This document shows, one piece after another, positions 56,786 to 64,000 of a stretch of 64,000 nucleotides of DNA (the first letter of the stretch is position 1; the number at the start of each line of letters is the position of its first letter). The stretch lies in the NCBI GenBank assembly GCA_018806985.1, contig JADANN010000345.1, positions 1,132,730-1,196,729 of the forward strand. The letters are read 5' to 3'. This DNA comes from Angiostrongylus vasorum. Its lineage: Eukaryota > Nematoda > Chromadorea > Rhabditida > Metastrongylidae. The position numbers and the translations under genes are program-made. A model generated the notes under the pieces. The model was not told the origin of the DNA and ran no database searches. It was given only the letters and a program-made list of their open reading frames with translations.

Positions 56786-59700
56786 TTGGACCGTTTTCGA
56801 GAGTTTCGCTCAGGAAACGCTTGTTTGAAGGTTCAGCGCTCGTTAGTTGATTTCGCAGAGTATGCCCTCGCAAAAAGGCTGTTTCAAGCTTTAGCGCTCC
56901 TTAGACGACTTCGCAGAATTTCCCTGGCAATGTGGTTGTTTCAAGGTTTAGCCCTCGTTAGATGGTTTTGGAGAGTTCGGTAAGGAAATGCTTGCAATAA
57001 GGAATAGCACACATTGGACCGTTTTCGAGAGTTTCGCTCAGGAAACGCATGTTTGAGGGTTCAGCGCTCTTTAGTTGATTTCGCAGAGTATTCCTCGCAA
57101 AAGGCTGTTTCAAGGTTTAGCGCTCCTTAGACGATTTCGCAGAGTTTCCCTTGGAAAACGGCTGTTTCAAAGTTTAGCGCTCGTCAGACGACTTCGCAGA
57201 ATTTCCCTGGCAATGTGGTTGCTTCAAGGTTTAGCCCTCGGTAGATGGTTTTGGAGAGTTCGGTAAGGAAATGCTTGCAATAAGGAATAGCACACATTGG
57301 ACCGTTTTCGAGAGTTTCGCTCAGGAAACGCTTCCTTTAAGGTTCAGCGCTCGTTAGGTGATTTCGCAGAGTTTCCCTCGCAAAACCTCTGTTTCAAGGT
57401 TTAGCGCTCCTTAGACGATTTCGCAGTTTAACTCGGAAAACGGCTGTTTCAAAGTTTAGCGCTCCTTAGACGATTTCGCAGAGTTTCCCACGGAAACCGC
57501 TGTTTCAAAGTTTAGCGCCAGTTAGATGATTTTGGAGAGTTCGGTAAGGAAATGCTTGCAATAAGGAATAGCACACATTGGACCGTTTTCGAGAGTTTCG
57601 CTCAGGGAAACGCTTGTTTGAAGGTTCTGCTCCCGTTAGACGATTTCGCAGAGTTTCCCTCGCAAAACCTCTGTTTCAAGGTTTAGCGCTCCTTAGACGA
57701 TTTCGCAGAGTTTCCCTCGGAAAACGGCTGTTTCAAGGTTTAGCGCTCCTTAGACGATTTCGCAGAGTTTCCCTCGGAAAACGGCTGTTTCAAAGTTTAG
57801 CGCTCCTTAGATGGTTTTGGAGAGTTCGGTAAGGAAATGCTTGCAATAAGGAATAGCACACATTGGACCGTTTTCGAGAGTTTCGCTCAGGAAACGCTTG
57901 CTTTGAAGGTTCAGCGCTCGTTAGGTGATTTCGCAGAGTTTCCCTCGCAAAACCTCTGTTTCAAGGTTTAGCGCTCCTTAGACGATTTCGCAGAGTTTCC
58001 CTCGGAAAACGGCTGTTTCAAAGTTTAGCGCCAGTTAGATGATTTTGGAGAGTTCGGTAAGGAAATGCTTGCAATAAGGAATAGCACACATTGGACCGTT
58101 TTCGAGAGTTTCGCTCAGGAAACGCTTGTTTGAAGGTTCAGCTCTCGTTAGACGATTTCGCAGAGTTTCCCTCGCAAAAACGGCTGTTTCAAAGGTTTAG
58201 CGCTCGTCAGACGACTTCGCAGAATTTCCCTGGCAATGTGGTTGCTTTCAAGGTTTAGCCCTCGGTAGATGGTTTTGGAGAGTTCGGTAAGGAAATGCTT
58301 GCAATAAGGAATAGCACACATTGGACCGTTTTCGAGAGTTTCGCTCAGGAAACGCTTCCTTGAGGTTCAGCGCTCGTTAGGTGATTTCGCAGAGTTTGCC
58401 CTCGCAAAACCTCTGTTTCAAGGTTTAGCGCTCCTTAGACGATTTCGCAGAGTTTCCCTCGGAAAACGGCTGTTTCAAAGTTTAGCGCTCCTTAGATGGT
58501 TTTGGAGAGTTCGGTAAGGAAATGCTTGCAATAAGGAATAGCACACATTGGACCGTTTTCGAGAGTTTCGCTCAGGAAACGCTTCCTTTAAGGTTCAGCG
58601 CTCGTTAGGTGATTTCGCAGAGTTTCCCTCGCAAAACCTCTGTTTCAAGGTTTAGCGCTCCTTAGACGATTTCGCAGTTTAACTCGGAAAACGGCTGTTT
58701 CAAAGTTTAGCGCTCCTTAGACGATTTCGCAGAGTTTCCCTCGGAAAACCGGCTGTTTCAAAGTTTAGCGCTCCTTAGATGGTTTTGGAGAGTTCGGTAA
58801 GGAAATGCTTGCAATAAGGAATAGCACACATTGGACCGTTTTCGAGAGTTTCGCTCAGGAAACGCTTGCTGAAGGTTCAGCGCTCTTTAGTTGATTTCGC
58901 AGAGTATGCCTCGCAAAAGGCTGTTTCAAGGTTTAGCGCTCCTTAGACGATTTCGCAGAGTTTCCCTCGGAAAACGGCTGTTTCAAGGTTTAGCGCTCCT
59001 TAGACGATTTCGCAGAGTATGCCTCGCAAAAACTGCTGTTTCAAAGGTTTAGCGCTCCTTAGACGATTTCGCAGAGTTTCCCTCGCAAAACCTCTGTTTC
59101 AAGGTTTAGCGCTCCTTAGACGATTTCGCAGAGTTTCCCTCGGAAAACGGCTGTTTCAAAGTTTAGCGCTCGTTAGATGGTTTTGGAGAGTTCGGTAAGG
59201 AAATGCTTGCAATAAGGAATAGCACACATTGGACCGTTTTCGAGAGTTTCGCTCAGGAAACGCTTGTTTGAAGGTTCTGCTCCCGTTAGACGATTTCGCA
59301 GAGTTTCCCTCGCAAAACCTCTGTTTCAAGGTTTAGCGCTCCTTAGACGATTTCGCAGAGTTTCCCTCGGAAAACGGCTGTTTCAAGGTTTAGCGCTCCT
59401 TAGACGATTTCGCAGAGTTTCCCTCGGAAAACGGCTGTTTCAAGGTTTAGCGCTCCTTAGGCGATTTCGCAGAGTTTCCCCTCGGAAAACGGCTGTTTCA
59501 AAGTTTAGCGCTCCTTAGATGGTTTTGGAGAGTTCGGTAAGGAAATGCTTGCAATAAGGAATAGCACACATTGGACCGTTTTCGAGAGTTTCGCTCAGGA
59601 AACGCTTCCTTTGAGGTTCAGCGCTCGTTAGGTGATTTCGCAGAGTATGCCTCGCAAAAAGGCTGTTTCAAGGTTTAGCGCTCCTTAGACGATTTCGCAG

Positions 59701-62700
59701 AGTTTCCCTCGGAAAACGGCTGTTTCAAAGTTTAGCGCTCCTTAGATGGTTTTTGGAGAGTTCGGTAAGGAAATGCTTGCAATAAGGAATAGCACACATT
59801 GGACCGTTTTCGAGAGTTTCGCTCAGGAAACGCATGTTTGAAGGTTCAGCGCTCGTTAGTTGATTTCGCAGAGTATGCCCTCGCAAAAAGGCTGTTTCAA
59901 GCTTTAGCGCTCCTTAGACGACTTCGCAGAATTTCCCTGGCAATGTGGTTGTTTCAAGGTTTAGCCCTCGTTAGATGGTTTTGGAGAGTTCGGTAAGGAA
60001 ATGCTTGCAATAAGGAATAGCACACATTGGACCGTTTTCGAGAGTTTCGCTCAGGAAACGCATGTTTGAGGGTTCAGCGCTCTTTAGTTGATTTCGCAGA
60101 GTATTCCTCGCAAAAGGCTGTTTCAAGGTTTAGCGCTCCTTAGACGATTTCGCAGAGTTTCCCTTGGAAAACGGCTGTTTCAAAGTTTAGCGCTCGTCAG
60201 ACGACTTCGCAGAATTTCCCTGGCAATGTGGTTGCTTCAAGGTTTAGCCCTCGGTAGATGGTTTTGGAGAGTTCGGTAAGGGAAATGCTTGCAATAAGGA
60301 ATAGCACACATTGGACCGTTTTCGAGAGTTTCGCTCAGGAAACGCTTCCTTTTGAAGGTTCAGCGCTCGTTAGGTGATTTCGCAGAGTTTCCCTCGCAAA
60401 ACCTCTGTTTCAAGGTTTAGCGCTCCTTAGACGATTTCGCAGAGTTTCCCTCGGAAAACGGCTGTTTCAAAGTTTAGCGCTCCTTAGATGGTTTTGGAGA
60501 GTTCGGTAAGGAAATGCTTGCAATAAGGAATAGCACACATTGGACCGTTTTCGAGAGTTTCGCTCAGGAAACGCTTCCTTTAAGGTTCAGCGCTCGTTAG
60601 GTGATTTCGCAGAGTTTCCCTCGCAAAACCTCTGTTTCAAGGTTTAGCGCTCCTTAGACGATTTCGCAGTTTAACTCGGAAAACGGCTGTTTCAAAGTTT
60701 AGCGCTCCTTAGACGATTTCGCAGAGTTTCCCACGGAAACCGCTGTTTCAAAGTTTAGCGCCAGTTAGATGATTTTTGGAGAGTTCGGTAAGGAAATGCT
60801 TGCAATAAGGAATAGCACACATTGGACCGTTTTCGAGAGTTTCGCTCAGGAAACGCTTGTTTGAAGGTTCTGCTCCCGTTAGACGATTTCGCAGAGTTTC
60901 CCTCGCAAAACCTCTGTTTCAAGGTTTAGCGCTCCTTAGACGATTTCGCAGAGTTTCCCTCGGAAAACGGCTGTTTCAAGGTTTAGCGCTCCTTAGACGA
61001 TTTCGCAGAGTTTCCCTCGGAAAACGGCTGTTTCAAAGTTTAGCGCTCCTTAGATGGGTTTTGGAGAGTTCGGTAAGGAAATGCTTGCAATAAGGAATAG
61101 CACACATTGGACCGTTTTCGAGAGTTTCGCTCAGGAAACGCTTCCTTTAAGGTTCAGCGCTCGTTAGGTGATTTCGCAGAGTTTCCCTCGCAAAACCTCT
61201 GTTTCAAGGTTTAGCGCTCCTTAGACGATTTCGCAGTTTAACTCGGAAAACGGCTGTTTCAAAGTTTAGCGCTCCTTAGACGATTTCGCAGAGTTTCCCA
61301 CGGAAACCGCTGTTTCAAAGTTTAGCGCCAGTTAGATGATTTTGGAGAGTTCGGTAAGGAAATGCTTGCAATAAGGAATAGCACACATTGGACCGTTTTC
61401 GAGAGTTTCGCTCAGGAAACGCTTGTTTGAAGGTTCTGCTCCCGTTAGACGATTTCGCAGAGTTTCCCTCGGAAAACGGCTGTTTCAAAGGTTTAGCGCT
61501 CGTCAGACGACTTTCGCAGAATTTCCCTGGCAATGTGGTTGCTTTCAAGGTTTAGCCCTCGGTAGATGGTTTTGGAGAGTTCGGTAAGGAAATGCTTGCA
61601 ATAAGGAATAGCACACATTGGACCGTTTTCGAGAGTTTCGCTCAGGAAACGCTTCCTTTAAGGGTTCAGCGCTCGTTAGGTGATTTCGCAGAGTTTCCCT
61701 CGCAAAACCTCTGTTTCAAGGTTTAGCGCTCCTTAGACGATTTCGCAGAGTTTCCCTCGGAAAACGGCTGTTTCAAAGTTTAGCGCTCCTTAGATGGTTT
61801 TGGAGAGTTCGGTAAGGAAATGCTTGCAATAAGGAATAGCACACATTGGACCGTTTTCGAGAGTTTCGCTCAGGAAACGCTTCCTTTAAGGTTCAGCGCT
61901 CGTTAGGTGATTTCGCAGAGTTTCCCTCGCAAAACCTCTGTTTCAAGGTTTAGCGCTCCTTAGACGATTTCGCAGTTTAACTCGGAAAACGGCTGTTTCA
62001 AAGTTTAGCGCTCCTTAGACGATTTCGCAGAGTTTCCCCACGGAAACCGCTGTTTCAAAGTTTAGCGCTCGTTAGATGGTTTTGGAGAGTTCGGTAAGGA
62101 AATGCTTGCAATAAGGAATAGCACACATTGGACCGTTTTCGAGAGTTTCGCTCAGGAAACGCTTCGTTTGAAGGTTCAGCGCTCGTTTAGATGATTTCGC
62201 AGAGTTTGCCCTCGCAAAACCTCTGTTTCAAGGTTTAGCGCTCCTTAGACGATTTCGCAGAGTTTCCCTCGGAAAACGGCTGTTTCAAGGTTTAGCGCTC
62301 CTTAGACGATTTCGCAGAGTTTCCCTCGGAAAACGGCTGTTTCAAAGTTTAGCGCTCGTTAGATGGTTTTGGAGAGTTCGGTAAGGAAATGCTTGCAATA
62401 AGGAATAGCACACATTGGACCGTTTTCGAGAGTTTCGCTCAGGAAACGCTTGTTTGAAGGTTCTGCCCCGTTAGACGATTTCGCAGAGTTTCCCTCGCAA
62501 AACCTCTGTTTCAAGGTTTAGCGCTCCTTAGACGATTTCGCAGAGTTTCCCTCGGAAAACGGCTGTTTCAAGGTTTAGCGCTCCTTAGACGATTTCGCAG
62601 AGTTTCCCTCGGAAAACGGCTGTTTCAAAGTTTAGCGCTCCTTAGATGGTTTTGGAGAGTTCGGTAAGGAAATGCTTGCAATAAGGAATAGCACACATTG

Positions 62701-63799
62701 GACCGTTTTCGAGAGTTTCGCTCAGGAAACGCATGTTTGAGGGTTCAGCGCTCTTTAGTTGATTTCGCAGAGTATGCCTCGCAAAAGGCTGTTTCAAGGT
62801 TTAGCGCTCCTTAGACGATTTCGCAGAGTTTCCCTCGGAAAACGGCTGTTTCAAGGTATAGCGCTCCTTAGACGATTTCGCAGAGTATGCCTCGCAAAAT
62901 GCTGTTTCAAGGTTTAGCGCTCCTTAGACGATTTCGCAGAGTTTCCCTCGCAAAACCTCTGTTTCAAGTTTTAGCGCTCCTTAGACGATTTCGCAGAGTT
63001 TCCCTCGGAAAACGGCTGTTTCAAAGTTTAGCGCTAGTTAGATGATTTTGGAGAGTTCGGTAAGGAAATGCTTGCAATAAGGAATAGCACACATTGGACC
63101 GTTTTCGAGAGTTTCGCTCAGGAAACGCTTGTTTGAAGGTTCTGCTCCCGTTAGACGATTTCGCAGAGTTTCCCTCGCAAAACCTCTGTTTCAAGGTTTA
63201 GCGCTCCTTAGACGATTTCGCAGAGTTTCCCTCGGAAAACGGCTGTTTCGAAGTTTAGCACTCCTTAGATGGTTTGGAGAGTTCGGTAAGGAAATGCTTG
63301 CAATAAGGAATAGCACACATTGGACCGTTTTCGAGAGTTTCGCTCAGGAAACGCTTGTTTGAAGGTTCTGCTCCCGTTAGACGATTTCGCAGAGTTTCCC
63401 TTGGAAAACGGCTGTTTCAAAGTTTAGCGCTCGTCAGACGACTTCGCAGAATTTCCCTGGCAATGTGGTTGTTTCAAGGTTTAGCCCTCGGTAGATGGTT
63501 TTGGAGAGTTCGGTAAGGAAATGCTTGCAATAAGGAATAGCACACATTGGACCGTTTTCGAGAGTTTCGCTCAGGAAACGCATGTTTGAGGGTTCAGCGC
63601 TCTTTAGTTGATTTCGCAGAGTATTCCTCGCAAAAGGCTGTTTCAAGGTTTAGCGCTCCTTAGACGATTTCGCAGAGTTTCCCTTGGAAAACGGCTGTTT
63701 CAAAGTTTAGCGCTCGTCAGACGACTTCGCAGAATTTCCCTGGCAATGTGGTTGCTTCAAGGTTTAGCCCTCGGTAGATGGTTTTGGAGAGTTCGGTAA
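56786..63799. repeat. About 3.0-3.5-kb repeated blocks in the distal satellite
   Basis: A distinctive cassette pair is seen at 56786-57266 and again 3013 bases later at 59799-60279. The second half recurs once more at 63608-63799, 3520 bases after its second copy. Shared markers are AGTATTCCTCGCAAAAGG, CCCTTGGAAAACGGC and CCCTCGGTAGATGG. Cassettes between them are longer (5- to 7-mers) than in the 43-51 kb part. Confidence 0.75.
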
Positions 63800-64000
63800 G
63801 GAAATGCTTGCAATAAGGAATAGCACACATTGGACCGTTTTCGAGAGTTTCGCTCAGGAAACGCTTCCTTTAAGGTTCAGCGCTCGTTAGGTGATTTCGC
63901 AGAGTTTCCCTCGCAAAACCTCTGTTTCAAGGTTTAGCGCTCCTTAGACGATTTCGCAGAGTTTCCCTCGGAAAACGGCTGTTTCAAAGTTTAGCGCTCC

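Larger units (their letters stand above)
38496..64000. repeat. Hierarchical satellite array, about 57-bp monomers, 25.5 kb to window end
   Basis: The array is built from related monomers of 55-58 bp (for example TTCGCAGAGTTTCCCTCGGA continuing to TTAGATGAT, 57 bp). At least seven variants can be told apart by their centres: TCGCTCAGGAAACGCTT, CCTCGCAAAACCTCTG, CCTCGGAAAACGGCTG, TTTAACTCGGAAAACGG, CCCTGGCAATGTGGTTG, GTATGCCTCGCAAAAGGCTG, and the anchor GCAATAAGGAATAGCACACA. Each cassette starts with the TCGCTCAGG monomer and closes with the anchor. The commonest is a 4-mer of about 227 bp, with 3-, 5-, 6- and 7-mers also present. There are roughly a hundred cassettes. No other sequence interrupts the array. 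Class and function are unknown. Open frames with a 19-residue period inside it are a by-product of the 57-bp length. Confidence 0.97.

Noticed and set aside
38496..64000. CRISPR array
   Set aside because: Repeats are related to each other along their full length and there are no unique spacers between constant repeats. The sequence context is eukaryotic.
38496..64000. Long tandem-repeat protein gene in the satellite
   Set aside because: Frames break at each 55-bp anchor monomer and at many one-base indels, and open frames also occur on the opposite strand.
38496..64000. CENP-B-box-like or telomeric motif in the satellite
   Set aside because: TTCG-containing stretches do not fit the NTTCGNNNNANNCGGGN pattern, and no TTAGGC tandem repeats are present.

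Overview
The window is eukaryotic and looks like a repeat-rich stretch of nematode genome, most likely a rhabditid/strongylid. This is inference from short exons with TTTCAG-type acceptors, two GC-type splice donors, decayed RTE-like, Penelope-like and mariner elements, and tRNA-derived SINEs. There are no operons, ribosome binding sites or bacterial genes. Most open frames longer than 60 codons are not genes.

Layout. 1-3.2 kb: no recognised gene, then a SINE (family 2). 3.2-5.8 kb: arm A of an inverted duplication. 5.9-7.0 kb: an internally deleted RTE-type retrotransposon. 8.46-9.69 kb: a full-length dead mariner with TIRs and a TA duplication. 11.4-12.1 kb: a second, truncated mariner. 13.2-13.6 kb: remains of a Penelope-like element, a GIY-YIG endonuclease end followed by a hammerhead-like motif. 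14.1-21.8 kb: arm B, carrying broken cadherin exons, SINEs and a foldback element. 22.6-27.1 kb, minus strand: the one convincing cellular gene, an Aurora-family protein kinase in eight exons, all in phase, whose last exon(s) are missing. 27.1-29.7 kb: arm A' (inverted A). 30.3 kb: a myosin regulatory light chain relic. 30.8-38.5 kb: arm B' (inverted B). 38.5 kb to the window end: a 25.5-kb satellite.

The two main structural results are as follows. (1) Two inverted duplications are interleaved as A-B-A'-B', so this is not a simple palindrome. The breakpoints I can place fall inside SINEs, 47 bp upstream of the Aurora start codon, or at the end of a truncated frame. Arm B' ends in the middle of a SINE, exactly where the satellite begins. 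(2) The satellite is hierarchical. Monomers of about 57 bp form 3- to 7-mer cassettes, each closed by one divergent anchor monomer. From about 43.5 to 50.8 kb these form a super-unit of 1.02 kb, and after about 56.7 kb there are repeated blocks about 3.0-3.5 kb apart.

The Aurora kinase is the only gene here with a coherent reading frame. Cadherin, myosin light chain, RTE, PLE and mariner sequences all carry stops, frameshifts or deletions. Coordinates of arms, SINE ends and relics are read by eye and are good to roughly 5-30 bases unless a splice site or terminal repeat fixes them.
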